Notes under the pieces: generated by a model
What the model was told of the DNA's origin: nothing
Seen by the model: the letters and a program-made list of their open reading frames with translations, nothing else
Databases searched by the model: none
Origin: Pseudomonas sp. CC6-YY-74
GTDB lineage: Bacteria > Pseudomonadota > Gammaproteobacteria > Pseudomonadales > Pseudomonadaceae
NCBI RefSeq assembly: GCF_002025205.1
Contig: NZ_CP019947.1
Coordinates: forward strand, 3,882,001 to 3,946,000
DNA length: 64,000 nt
Direction: 5' to 3'
Shown: one piece after another, positions 1 to 11,600 of the stretch
How the letters are laid out: the number at the start of each line of letters is the position of its first letter
Numbering within the stretch: the first letter of the stretch is position 1
Program-made: the position numbers and the translations under genes

Positions 1-1
1 A

Positions 2-697
2 AACGGATTCCCTCTATTTGCCGTTCGACCGAAGCAGGACGAAACCCCATTTCGCATCATCACGGCCGACAAACTTTACTCAGAGAAAATCCAATGGTTT
101 GAACCATTGGGAGACAACTACAGGGAGAGTATCTGGCTGCATCCAGGCTCGTCCAAGCCGGGCTCCGAAGCTTATTCCGCGTACAAGCACTTCACCTGGC
201 AGCAGATCATCGACTTCGCCATCGTGGATCGGTGGTCGGTCAGTTTCTCCAAGGATCTTCCGGGAGACTGGAAAGCCAACGCCGATGGAGGAGCAGATTT
301 TCTGATGGTCATGGTTGATAACTCCCCATTCTGGGCCGATGGCGTAGGGCAGATTCCCTTCGCGGTCGACACATTCAGGAAGTATCTCGAAGAACTACGT
401 ATCAACCCTGAGGCAATCCGCAAAACCGTGCGAACCGGCATGGAGTACGGAGACGGTAATCCGTTCTCTCCCAATAGCGACCCAACCAATCAATACGATA
501 ACTACATGGTGCTTCGTGGAGCACTCTGGGCCTCAGAAAACTTCCAACTGATCGTTACCAGGGAATTGCTCCACACGCGAGATGTCGTCCGCACAGTCGA
601 GCGGACGAGCACGGTCTTCCAACCTGGCTCCTTACGCTATCTCCAGCAATCCATCTCCACGGAATCCCTCACATCCTTCGGAGAGTGGAAGAAATGA
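2..697 (+). CDS. Unrecognised protein, 5'-truncated by window edge
   Basis: The frame is open from base 2 to a TGA at 695-697, so the true start lies outside the window; at least 231 residues are present. The visible part is soluble-looking, rich in Trp, Tyr and Asp, and has no transmembrane segment. A TTG at 107 is possible but the frame upstream also codes plausibly, so I treat the gene as truncated. It overlaps the next gene in an ATGA, which implies translational coupling. I do not recognise the family. Its place beside a T6SS cluster and in front of two small membrane proteins would fit an effector or T6SS accessory protein, but this is inference from position only. Confidence 0.6.
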   Translation, partial: NGFPLFAVRPKQDETPFRIITADKLYSEKIQWFEPLGDNYRESIWLHPGSSKPGSEAYSAYKHFTWQQIIDFAIVDRWSVSFSKDLPGDWKANADGGADFLMVMVDNSPFWADGVGQIPFAVDTFRKYLEELRINPEAIRKTVRTGMEYGDGNPFSPNSDPTNQYDNYMVLRGALWASENFQLIVTRELLHTRDVVRTVERTSTVFQPGSLRYLQQSISTESLTSFGEWKK

Positions 698-1062
698 CTA
701 AGCAAAAAATTAAAGCCGTGGCATGCCATGCCGTGGCATGCCTACTTTTCCCTATTGCCACCACGGTGGGTTTTCAGACCTATACGTCCATCTTCGGCTC
801 CCCGCTGTCCAGAGGTGTCGCAATAGGTTTGGCGGTAGAGCTTATTTTTGCCGTCTTCGTTCTGACCAATGGGCTGATCGCCATGACAACAAGCATGAAG
901 GCAAAGATGTTTCTGGCCAGTGCATTGGTACTGGTAAATCTCATCTATCTGCTACCTCAGCATCCTCTACGAGCGCTGTTTTTTGCCGGGTTGTCTGGGG
1001 GACTGGCGCTCTTGGCCATCTATGCAGCCAGACGATTAGGCTCTGATGTAAAGAGCGTTTGA
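694..1062 (+). CDS. Small multi-pass membrane protein, unknown function
   Basis: About 122 residues from ATG 694, which overlaps the stop of the previous gene (ATGA) and has a purine-rich stretch just upstream. A GTG at 685 would add three residues. Four hydrophobic segments span roughly residues 10-30, 42-65, 70-88 and 92-112, and the tail is basic, so this is an integral inner-membrane protein. No family motif is recognised. The tight coupling suggests it works with the upstream product; an immunity role is possible but unsupported by sequence. Confidence 0.6.
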   Translation: MTKQKIKAVACHAVACLLFPIATTVGFQTYTSIFGSPLSRGVAIGLAVELIFAVFVLTNGLIAMTTSMKAKMFLASALVLVNLIYLLPQHPLRALFFAGLSGGLALLAIYAARRLGSDVKSV

Positions 1063-1141
1063 GAGATATCCATCGTCGTGCACCTAAGCGATACCGATTT
1101 TGAAGAATTTAAAGCTCGTGCGTCGAGCATCTGAGAACCCC

Positions 1142-1531
1142 ATGCCCAGCAGACTTCGATACAAGGTTGTTTTGCTTCTGACGGCAGGCGTTGTGCTGAT
1201 GCCGTTAGCCATCTGGCTGTACGTCAAGGTCAACCTAAGCCGAAGCACCGAGCCCTATGCAACTACATGGAGCGAATCCCGCGCCTGCTATATCAACGCC
1301 TACATTCCAAAATTCTCTTCCTTTGGTGTACCCGGGAAGATCGTCAAGCTCTTTAGCAGCGACGCATTTTTCCGCGTGTACCGCAAGGATGGAACGCTGC
1401 TTAAAAATTCTGAATGGCTGCTTTGGCAGCGCGAGTTCGCCGACAGCGAAAGCGAGAAATGGGTGAACGGGAACGCCATCTACCCCACCGACGACGGTTA
1501 TGCAGGCTGGACCCTGCGAGAGTGCGGTTGA
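1142..1531 (+). CDS. Single-pass membrane protein, unknown function
   Basis: I chose ATG 1142 (129 residues) because it directly precedes a basic N-terminus and one transmembrane segment (about residues 8-29). A TTG at 1100 would add 14 unconvincing residues. The remainder, about 100 residues rich in Trp, Tyr and Ser, would face the periplasm. No known domain is recognised. It lies 79 bases after the previous gene on the same strand and 71 bases before tssF. It could be the last gene of a small cargo cassette. Confidence 0.5.
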   Translation: MPSRLRYKVVLLLTAGVVLMPLAIWLYVKVNLSRSTEPYATTWSESRACYINAYIPKFSSFGVPGKIVKLFSSDAFFRVYRKDGTLLKNSEWLLWQREFADSESEKWVNGNAIYPTDDGYAGWTLRECG

Positions 1532-1602
1532 TTGAGCGCCATTCGCGCAACAGAGCGCTAAAAGAACAGGCCATACGGCTCTAAAAAATCAGGGATCGAT
1601 CA

Positions 1603-3393
1603 GTGTCTTTCAACCACTACTACCAGAGCGAACTCACTGCCCTGCGCCAACTCGGCAAGCGCTTTGCCGAGCGCAGTCCGGCGTTGGCGCCGTTTCTCGG
1701 GCAGAGCGGGCGCGATCCAGATGTCGAGCGGCTGCTGGAAGGTTTCGCCTTTCTCACCGGGCGCCTGCGGCAGAAGCTCGACGACGAGCTGCCGGAGCTG
1801 ACCCATTCGCTGATGCACCTGCTGTGGCCGAACTACATGCGCCCGCTGCCGGCCTTCAGCATGCTGCAGTTCGACCCACTGCAGCGTCCCGGCCCGGCGC
1901 TGTCGGTGCCGCGCCACACGCCGGTGGAATCCAAGCCGATCCAGGGCGTGACCTGTCGCTTCCGCACCTGCTATGCCACCGAAGTGCTGCCATTGGCGCT
2001 CGACGGTCTGGATTACTCGGTCAAGGGCGACGGCGCGCTGCTCAGCCTGCGGCTGGCGATGAGCGCCGACGGCCACCTCGGCGACCTCGACCTCAAGCAG
2101 CTGCGCCTGCACCTGGCCGGCGAGCGCTATATCAGTCAGTTGCTCTACCTGAGCTTGCTGCGGCATCTGGGCGGCATCCAGCTGGTGCTGCTGGATGGCG
2201 CTGGCAAGCCGCTGCAAGACGCTCAGGGCCAAGCGGTCCCGGCCTTGAAACTGGGTGCCGATCAGGTGCAGCCGGTCGGCTTCGACGAAGACCAGGCGCT
2301 GATCCCCTACCCGCTCAACACCTTCCGCGGCTACCGCTACCTGCAGGAGTACTTCGCCTTTCAGGACAAATTCCTGTTCGTCGACCTCAAGGGCCTGGAT
2401 GCGCTCAAGCGCCTGCCGCCAGAGCTGCTCAAGCAAGCTCGCGGCCTGGAGCTGCGCTTCGATATCCACAAGGCCGGGGTGCAACGCATTCGCCCGACCC
2501 TGGACAACGTGCGCCTGTACTGCACGCCGGTGGTCAACCTGTTCGCCCACGACGCCATTCCGATCCGCCTGGACGGCAAGCAGGATCAGTACCTGCTGCT
2601 GCCTTCTGAGTTCGACTCGCAGCACTGCGGGGTGTTCTCGGTGGACCGGGTCACCGGTTGGAAGCCCGGCGGCAAGGGCTACGAGGAGTACGTGCCATTC
2701 GAATCCTTCGAGCACGACGCCAGCTTCGACGTGCCCCAGGCCCGCCCGCACTACAGCGTACGGCAGCAGCCGTCGATGCTCGGCGACGGCCTGGAAACCT
2801 ACCTGAGCTTCGGCCTGCGCAACCTCGACCAGCACGAAACCCTGTCGATCGAACTGACCTGCACCAACCAGAACCTGCCGCGCCAGCTGGGCCTGGGCGA
2901 TATCTGCCTGCCCTGCGAAGACACCCCGGAGTTCCTCACCTTCCGCAATATCAGCGCGGTGACGCCGAGCTACGCGCCGCCGCTGCACCGCGATTTCCTC
3001 TGGAAGCTGATCAGCAACATGTCGCTGAACTACCTGTCGCTGGCCAACGTCGAGGCGCTCAAGGTGATCCTCGAAACCTACGACCTGCCGCGCTACTACG
3101 ACCAGCACGCCGAGAAGGTCAGCAAGCGCCTGCTCGATGGCCTGAAAAGCATCAGCCACCAGCACGTCGATCGTCTGCACCGCGGCCTGCCGGTGCGCGG
3201 CGTACGCACCCAGCTGACGATCAACCCCGAGGGCTATGTCGGCGAGGGCGACCTGTTCCTGTTCGCCACGGTACTCAATGAATTTTTCGCCCTGTACGCC
3301 AGCTTGAACTCGTACCACGAGTTGCGCGTGCAGAGCACCCAGGGAGAGCTGTATCAATGGACGCCGCGCATGGGGCAACAACCCCTGCTATGA
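1603..3393 (+). CDS. tssF: T6SS baseplate protein TssF
   Basis: 596 residues starting at GTG 1603. The N-terminus has the typical TssF (VasA/ImpG) opening: a FNHYYQSELTALR block followed by DPDVERLLEGFAFL and the HLLWPNYMRPLPAFSM block near residues 70-88. Length matches the family. TssF with TssG, TssE and TssK builds the wedge of the T6SS baseplate on which the TssB/TssC sheath assembles in the cytoplasm at the inner membrane. The next gene is tssG, as usual. The long open frame on the opposite strand (1600-3381) is a codon-bias shadow. No tssE precedes it in this window, which is unusual for an HSI-II-type order. Confidence 0.95.
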   Translation: MSFNHYYQSELTALRQLGKRFAERSPALAPFLGQSGRDPDVERLLEGFAFLTGRLRQKLDDELPELTHSLMHLLWPNYMRPLPAFSMLQFDPLQRPGPALSVPRHTPVESKPIQGVTCRFRTCYATEVLPLALDGLDYSVKGDGALLSLRLAMSADGHLGDLDLKQLRLHLAGERYISQLLYLSLLRHLGGIQLVLLDGAGKPLQDAQGQAVPALKLGADQVQPVGFDEDQALIPYPLNTFRGYRYLQEYFAFQDKFLFVDLKGLDALKRLPPELLKQARGLELRFDIHKAGVQRIRPTLDNVRLYCTPVVNLFAHDAIPIRLDGKQDQYLLLPSEFDSQHCGVFSVDRVTGWKPGGKGYEEYVPFESFEHDASFDVPQARPHYSVRQQPSMLGDGLETYLSFGLRNLDQHETLSIELTCTNQNLPRQLGLGDICLPCEDTPEFLTFRNISAVTPSYAPPLHRDFLWKLISNMSLNYLSLANVEALKVILETYDLPRYYDQHAEKVSKRLLDGLKSISHQHVDRLHRGLPVRGVRTQLTINPEGYVGEGDLFLFATVLNEFFALYASLNSYHELRVQSTQGELYQWTPRMGQQPLL

Positions 3394-3413
3394 GACTCTG
3401 CACAAAGACTCGC

Positions 3414-3507
3414 GAGCCAGAGACAGGCAAGGTGCAAGCGGGCGAAGCAGCGCCGTTTACGGAGTGTAAATGAGTACTCCGAGCCCGACTGCAACGCCGC
3501 CTGGCAG
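3414..3507. repeat. Imperfect palindrome inserted at tssF/tssG joint
   Basis: The stretch opens with GCCAG (3416-3420) and closes with CTGGC (3501-3505). Inner arms also pair: GCAAGCGGGC on the left with GCCCGACTGC on the right, and CGGAGT with ACTCCG flanking the tssG start. It reads like a miniature palindromic intergenic element. The start codon of tssG (3470) and its first dozen codons lie inside it. I see no second copy in the window. Confidence 0.6.
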
Positions 3508-4507
3508 CAGCACAGCAGCCTTTGCGCCGGACCTCACCCGGCTCAGCCGGGGCATCCGCGAATACAGCCTGTTCCAGGGTGTGCAGCTGGTGCTGGAACG
3601 CCTGCAGGCCGCCCATCCGCACCTGGATGAGCACGCGCTGCTGCAACGTCTGGAACTGCAGGCCAATCCGAGCCTGGGCTTTCCCGGCAGCGATATCGAT
3701 CGCGTGCAGTTCTTCGAGGAGCACGGCGAGCTGCGCGCACGCCTGCGCATCAATCTGGTCAGCCTGTGCGGTGCCGGCTCGCCGCTGCCCGCCTTCTATG
3801 GCGAACAGGCCCTGGGCGACAGTGCGGACGGCAACCCGACCCGCGACTTCCTCGACCTGTTCAACAACCGCCTGCAAGGCCTGCTGCTGCCGATCTGGCA
3901 GAAGTACCGCTATCACGCCCGCTTCCAGAGCGGCGCACTTGACCCCTTCTCCGAGCAGCTGTTCGCCCTGATCGGCCTCGGCGGCGCACAGATTCGCGTC
4001 GCCTCGGAACTGAACTGGAAACGCCTGCTGCCCTACCTCGGCCTGCTCAGTTTGCGCGCCCATTCGGCGGCGCTGATCGAGTCGGTGCTGCGTTACTACT
4101 TCAAGCACGCCGCGCTGTTTATCGAGCAGTGCCTGGAGCGCCAGGTGGACATTCTCGACGAGCAACGCAATCGCCTCGGCCTGGCCAACAGTCAACTGGG
4201 CGAAAGCCTGGTGCTCGGCGAGCGGGTGCGTGATCGCGGCGGCAAGTTCCGCATCCATGTGCGCCAGCTCGACTGGGAGCGCTTCCATGAATTCCTGCCG
4301 GTTGGCAGTGGCTACCAACCGCTCTGCGCGCTGGTGCGCTTCACCCTGCGCGACCCGCTGGACTACGACATCCGCCTGGAATTGCGTCAGGACGAAATTC
4401 GTCAACTGCGCCTCGGCGCCGACAACCCCTGCCTGCTGGGCTGGACCACCTGGCTGGGGCGCGATAACGCCGACGGCGTGGTCACCCTCGGCAGCCAAAC
4501 TCACTAG
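3470..4507 (+). CDS. tssG: T6SS baseplate protein TssG
   Basis: 345 residues from ATG 3470. From residue 22 on it shows the TssG (VasB/ImpH) pattern TRLSRGIREYSLFQGVQLVLERL, then the block ending LPAFYGEQ and the C-terminal RFTLRDPLDYDIRLEL region. TssG is the partner of TssF in the baseplate wedge. The first 16 residues are low-complexity Ser/Thr/Pro and come from the palindrome that fills the tssF-tssG gap. A 38-codon frame from ATG 3357, which overlaps the tssF end, terminates in the TGA of the ATGA at 3470, so translation could still be coupled. No strong Shine-Dalgarno precedes 3470 except GGAG a few bases upstream. Confidence 0.93.
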   Translation: MSTPSPTATPPGSSTAAFAPDLTRLSRGIREYSLFQGVQLVLERLQAAHPHLDEHALLQRLELQANPSLGFPGSDIDRVQFFEEHGELRARLRINLVSLCGAGSPLPAFYGEQALGDSADGNPTRDFLDLFNNRLQGLLLPIWQKYRYHARFQSGALDPFSEQLFALIGLGGAQIRVASELNWKRLLPYLGLLSLRAHSAALIESVLRYYFKHAALFIEQCLERQVDILDEQRNRLGLANSQLGESLVLGERVRDRGGKFRIHVRQLDWERFHEFLPVGSGYQPLCALVRFTLRDPLDYDIRLELRQDEIRQLRLGADNPCLLGWTTWLGRDNADGVVTLGSQTH

Positions 4508-4519
4508 GGAAAGAGAGTA

Positions 4520-7111
4520 ATGATCAACGTCGACTTACAGCAACTGGTGCAAGCCCTCGACGCCGCCACCAAGAACGACCTGGAAAGCGCCGCCGAGCGC
4601 TGCGTGGTGCGTGGCGGCAGCAAGATTCTGGTCGAGGATCTGTTGCTCGGCCTGCTCGAGCGGCCCGATGGCCTGCTGCAGCGCGCCCTGCAGGATGCAG
4701 AGGTCGACGCCGGCGAGCTGGCCCGCGCGCTGCAACCGCGCGGCGAGCACAACGAGTCGCGCAATCCGGTGTTTTCCAGCGAGCTGGTGCAATGGTTGCA
4801 GGACGCCCTGCTGGTAGCCAACCTGGAGCTCGGCCAAAACCAGGTCGAGCAGGCCGCGCTGATCCTCGCCCTGCTGCGCAACCCGCTGCGTTACGCCGGC
4901 AGCCACTACCAGGCGCTGCTGGCCAAGCTCAACCCCGAGCGCCTGCGCGATTTCGCCATGGCCCAGCAACCGCAGCAAACGGCAGGCAAACCAGCGGCGG
5001 GCGGCGAATCCAACCTGTCACGCTTCACCCACAACTTCACCCAGCAGGCCCGCGACGGCAAGCTCGACCCGGTACTGTGCCGCGACGCGGCGATCCGCCA
5101 GATGATCGACATCCTTGCCCGCCGACGTAAGAGCAACCCGATCGTGGTCGGCGAGGCCGGCGTCGGCAAGACCGCCATCGTCGAAGGCCTGGCCCTGCGC
5201 ATCGCCGCCGGAGAAGTGCCGGACGCGCTCAAGGGCGTCGAGCTGCTGTGCCTGGACCTCGGCTTGCTGCAGGCCGGCGCCAGCGTCAAAGGCGAATTCG
5301 AACGGCGCCTGCAGGGCGTGATCGATGAAGTCAAAGGCTCGCCCAAACCGATCATCCTGTTTATCGACGAAGCCCACACCCTGATCGGTGCCGGTGGCCA
5401 GGCCGGCAGCGGCGATGCCGCCAACCTGCTCAAGCCGGCCCTGGCCCGTGGCGAGCTGCGCACCATCGCCGCCACCACCTGGAGCGAGTACAAAAAATAC
5501 TTCGAGAAGGACCCGGCCCTGGCCCGGCGTTTCCAGCCGGTGCAACTGCTCGAGCCCACGGTCGAGGAAGCGGTGACCATCCTCCGCGGCCTGGCTCCGG
5601 TGTATGAAAAGAGCCACGGCATCTACCTGCGCGACGACGCCGTGGTCGCCGCCGCCGAGCTGTCCGCCCGCTATCTGGCTGGCCGCCAGCTGCCGGACAA
5701 GGCGGTGGATGTACTGGACACCGCCTGCGCCCGGGTGCGCATCAGCCTGGCCGCCGCCCCCGAGGCGCTGGAACGCCTGCGTGGCGAAATCGCCGAGGGC
5801 GAACGGCAGAGCGAGGCAATGGGCCGCGACCTGGAGGCCGGCCTGCACATCGATAGCGAGGCCCTCGCGCAGCTGGAGCAGCGCTTGAGCGCAGCCCGCG
5901 CCGAGCTGGAGCAGATCGAAACCCGCTGGGCTGTGCAGCGTGAACTGGCCGAACGCCTGCTGGCGCTGCGTAAGCAATGCGCCACGGCGCGTGCGGCAAA
6001 CGCCGAAGACGCCAGCCAGGCCGATCTGCAACAGCTGGAAAGCCAGCTGCGCGACGTGCAGGTCGAGCTGGCCAGCGCCCAGGCTCACGAGCGCCTGGTC
6101 AGTTTCGAAGTCTGCCCGCGCCTGGTCGCCGAAGTGATCAGCCACTGGACCGGCGTGCCGCTGAGCCAGCTGGCCCGCGAGCACAACAGCAAGGTACTGA
6201 GCTTCGCCACCGACCTGCGCCTGCGCCTGCGCGGCCAGGAGCAGGCCATCGCAGCCCTGGACCGCTCGATGCGCGCCAGCGCCGCCGGCCTCAACCGCGC
6301 CGATGCGCCGGTCGGGGTGTTCCTGCTGGTCGGCCCCAGCGGCGTCGGCAAGACCGAAACCGCCCTGGCCCTGGCCGACCTGCTGTACGGCGGCGAGCGC
6401 TTCCTCACCACCATCAACATGTCCGAGTTCCAGGAAAAGCACAGCGTCTCGCGGCTGATCGGCGCGCCGCCCGGCTATGTCGGTTACGGCGAGGGCGGCA
6501 TGCTCACCGAAGCGGTACGGCAAAAGCCCTACTCGGTGATCCTGCTGGATGAAGTGGAAAAAGCCGACCCGGACGTGATGAACATCTTCTATCAGATCTT
6601 CGACAAGGGCGTGGCCAACGACGGTGAAGGGCGCGAGATCAACTTCCGCAATTGCCTGATCCTGATGACCAGCAACCTGGCCAGCGAACTTATCGCCAGC
6701 CTCTGCCAGGGCGGCCAACGCCCGGACGCCGAGGACCTGGAACAGGCGATCCGCCCGACCCTGTCGCAGCACTTCAAGCCGGCGCTGCTTGGGCGCATGC
6801 GCGTGGTGCCTTACTACCCAATCGATGGCGAGGTGCTCAACCAACTGGTCGGCCTCAAGCTGGCACGTTTCGGCGAGCGCCTGCAGCCGCGTCAGTTGCA
6901 GTTCAGCCACAGCGCCGCGCTGGTCGACCACCTCGCCGAGCGCTGCAGCCACAGCGACAGCGGCGCGCGTCTGATCGACCACCTGATCGACCAGCACCTG
7001 CAACCCCTGGTGGTCGATCGCCTGCTGGCGGCCATGGCCAGCGGCGAAAGCCTGCAACGCGTGCACGCCACCCTCGACGGTGAAGGGACGGTGGTCTGTG
7101 AGTTCGCTTAA
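4520..7111 (+). CDS. tssH: T6SS sheath-disassembly ATPase TssH (ClpV)
   Basis: 863 residues, the usual ClpV size, from ATG 4520 after a purine-rich AAAGAGAG. It has an N-terminal double Clp-N domain (about 1-150), a first AAA+ domain with Walker A GEAGVGKT at 211-218 and a FIDEAH Walker B, a coiled-coil middle region (about 400-520), and a second AAA+ domain with GPSGVGKT at 605-612 and a LLDEVEKA Walker B. ClpV unfolds contracted TssB/TssC sheath so that subunits are reused. It lies 12 bases after tssG and just before the sigma-54 activator, the HSI-II order. Confidence 0.97.
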   Translation: MINVDLQQLVQALDAATKNDLESAAERCVVRGGSKILVEDLLLGLLERPDGLLQRALQDAEVDAGELARALQPRGEHNESRNPVFSSELVQWLQDALLVANLELGQNQVEQAALILALLRNPLRYAGSHYQALLAKLNPERLRDFAMAQQPQQTAGKPAAGGESNLSRFTHNFTQQARDGKLDPVLCRDAAIRQMIDILARRRKSNPIVVGEAGVGKTAIVEGLALRIAAGEVPDALKGVELLCLDLGLLQAGASVKGEFERRLQGVIDEVKGSPKPIILFIDEAHTLIGAGGQAGSGDAANLLKPALARGELRTIAATTWSEYKKYFEKDPALARRFQPVQLLEPTVEEAVTILRGLAPVYEKSHGIYLRDDAVVAAAELSARYLAGRQLPDKAVDVLDTACARVRISLAAAPEALERLRGEIAEGERQSEAMGRDLEAGLHIDSEALAQLEQRLSAARAELEQIETRWAVQRELAERLLALRKQCATARAANAEDASQADLQQLESQLRDVQVELASAQAHERLVSFEVCPRLVAEVISHWTGVPLSQLAREHNSKVLSFATDLRLRLRGQEQAIAALDRSMRASAAGLNRADAPVGVFLLVGPSGVGKTETALALADLLYGGERFLTTINMSEFQEKHSVSRLIGAPPGYVGYGEGGMLTEAVRQKPYSVILLDEVEKADPDVMNIFYQIFDKGVANDGEGREINFRNCLILMTSNLASELIASLCQGGQRPDAEDLEQAIRPTLSQHFKPALLGRMRVVPYYPIDGEVLNQLVGLKLARFGERLQPRQLQFSHSAALVDHLAERCSHSDSGARLIDHLIDQHLQPLVVDRLLAAMASGESLQRVHATLDGEGTVVCEFA

Positions 7112-7121
7112 GGTCTCACCG

Positions 7122-8630
<1,509 letters not shown>

Positions 8631-8647
8631 GGCTTAAGGAGAAGAGC

Positions 8648-11600
8648 ATGTTCAATGCAGCTAACCAAATCCACTTCAGCCTGAACATCGAGGGCCTCGC
8701 CCACGACCTGCAGGTACTCGAATTCACTGGCCGCGAAGCGCTCAGCCAACCCTTCGTGTTCGAACTGGAGCTGATCAGCGAACGCCCGGATCTCGACCTG
8801 GAAAGCCTGCTGCACCAGCCGGCGTTCCTCGCCTTCGCCCCTGGCGGCAACGGCATCCACGGACTGATCTACCGCGTCGCCCAGGGCGAGTCCGGCAAGC
8901 GTCTGAGCCGTTACCACGTCACCCTGCGCCCGCAACTGGCCTACCTGGCCCATCGCAGCAACCAGCGCATCTTCCAGCACCTGACGGTGGCGCAAATCAT
9001 CGGCCAGGTGCTGGAAGAACACGGCATCCAGAGCAATGCCTACGCCTTCCAGTTCGGCCCGACCGTCTATCCCGCACGCGACTACTGCGTGCAGTACGAC
9101 GAATCCGACCTGCATTTCATCCAGCGTCTGTGCGAGGAAGAAGGCATTCACTACCACTTCCAGCACAGCGAACAAGGCCATGTGCTGGTCTTCGGCGACG
9201 ACCAGACGCCCTTTCCCAAACTCGCGCCCACGGCTTATCAACAAGACAGCGGCCTGGTCGCCGCCGACCCGGTAATCAAGCGCTTCGCCCTGCGCCTGGA
9301 AACCCGCAGCAACCGCGTCACTCGCCGCGATTACGACTTCGAGAAACCGCGCCTGCTGATGGAAGCGGCGTTCACCAGCGAGTTCAGCCCGGATCTGGAG
9401 GATTACGACTACCCCGGCCGTTTCGTCGAGCGCGAGCGCGGCAAGCACCTGAGCAAACGCAATCTGGAACGCCACCGCAGTGACTACGAACTGGCCGCCG
9501 GCGAAAGCGATCAACCGTTGCTGGCCAGCGGGCACTACCTCAACCTCAGCGCCCACCCGCGCGAGGAGTGGAACCAGCTGTGGCTGCTGACCGAAATCTT
9601 CCACCAGGGCAAGCAACCGCAGGTGCTGGAAGAATCCGTAACCAGCCACACCCAGGCCAGCGATGGTTTCCAGCAGGGCTACCGCAACCAGTTCAGCGCC
9701 ACCCCTTGGGACGTGCTCTGGCGCCCCGCGTTAAAGCACCCGAAACCCAAGGTGCTGGGCAGCCAGACCGCCGTGGTCACGGGCCCCGCCGGCGAAGAAA
9801 TCCACTGCGACGAGTACGGCCGGATCAAAGTCCAGTTCCACTGGGACCGCGAAGGCCAAGCCGACGACACCACCAGCTGCTGGCTGCGCGTCGCCTCCAG
9901 CTGGGCCGGCGACCGCTACGGCGGCATCGCCATTCCGCGGGTCGGCATGGAGGTACTGGTGACCTTCCTCGAAGGCGACCCCGACCAGCCGCTGGTCACC
10001 GGCTGCCTGTACCACGCTGAACACCTGGTGCCCTATCCACTGCCGGCGAACAAGACCCGCTCACTATTCAAGACCCTGAGCAGCCCGGGCGGTGGCGGTT
10101 ACAACGAACTGCGCATCGAGGATAAGAAAGGCGCCGAGCAGATCTACCTGCACGCCGAGCGCGACTGGGATGAGAACATCGAGCACGACCAGAAAATCCG
10201 CATCGGCAACCAGCGCCACGACACGGTCGAGGCCAACAGCCATAGCGAATTCAAGATCGAAGAACACCGCACCACCCACGGCGAGCGCAAGGTGGAAGCG
10301 CGCAGCAACGACCACCTGACTGTCGGCCAGAAACAGCACGTGAAAGTCGGCGTCGGCCAGTTCGTCGAAGCCGGCAACGAGATCCACTACTACGCCGGCA
10401 GCAAGGTGGTGATCGACGCCGGCATGGAACTCACCGCCAGCGGCGGCGGCAGTTTCCTCAAACTCGACCCCGGCGGCATCACCCTCAGCGGCGCGACTAT
10501 CAAGATCAACTCCGGCGGTGGGCCGGGCAAGGGCAGCGGGATTGGCATTCTGTCAGCCATTACCCCAGCTGCTGCCGCGATGGCCTTGGCGGGCAACCTG
10601 CTCAAGGGGCCAGCGGCCAACACATTGGTGCCACCACCAGATCCGCTTAAGCTGGCGGAGTTACTGGAAGAGGAAGAGGAGGAACTTGAAGAAGAAACGC
10701 CCGTAGGTATCACCCTGCGCATTGGCGTGTTCTTTGATGGCACCGGTAATAACCTGGCGAACTCTGCCGTCACCGAGCAGTGCCGACGCGACGACTTGCA
10801 GCTACTGGATGAGTCTGCATTACAGGAGACCATCAGCTACTGCACAACCCACGGTTATCGCGACAACAACGCTTCAGGCATGTTCGAAAAAACTCCCGAT
10901 AGCAGTTACGGAAACGGGGCCAGTAATGTGGCGCTGCTGCATGATCTCTATCGAGATGATAGCGGCAGCTCCATTGCCTCTGACACAGAGCAGGCTTCTC
11001 TTCGGGTCTACCTTGAAGGGATCGGCACTAGCAGCGGTGACTCCGACTCACTAATCAGCCAAGGCACTGGCTTAAGTGATACTGGCGTAGTGGCTCGGGT
11101 AGAACAAAGCCCTGAGAAAATTCAGCAAGAACTGCTCAAACTTTTAAGCAGTAACCCAACCTTGCAAATTAGCAATATAGAGTTCGATATTTTCGGATTC
11201 AGCCGTGGTGCCGCAGCAGCCCGGCACTTTGCCAACGAGTTGCTAAAACCTAGCGGCGGCCTGCTCGCTCCCATACTTAATTCACAGGCACCAGGAGTAA
11301 CAACAGGATTCACTTGGGAAGAACGCACTAGCATCAATTTTATCGGCCTATTCGATACGGTAACTGCCATTGTTAACCCGGCGCGGGGCGACCTTAGCCC
11401 AGCCAACGAATACAACCCGGGGGTCAATCTGTACTTACCCGCAGGCTGTGCGCGCAAGGTTGTGCAACTGGCTGCCCGAGATGAACAACGCCAGAACTTT
11501 GCGCTTAATAGCGTGGCGCCGCAGCATCAGGAAATCAGCCTGCCAGGGGTACACTCTGATATCGGCGGCGGCTACCGCAGCAGCATGACCGAAAAACTGC

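Noticed and set aside
1600..3381. 593-codon open frame on the minus strand opposite tssF
   Set aside because: It mirrors tssF almost exactly, is rich in Gln, Ala, Val and Arg as expected from high-GC antisense frames, and has no domain. The tssF motifs on the plus strand are clear.
5018..7066. 682-codon open frame on the minus strand opposite tssH
   Set aside because: Antisense shadow of ClpV; same low-information composition and no recognisable fold.
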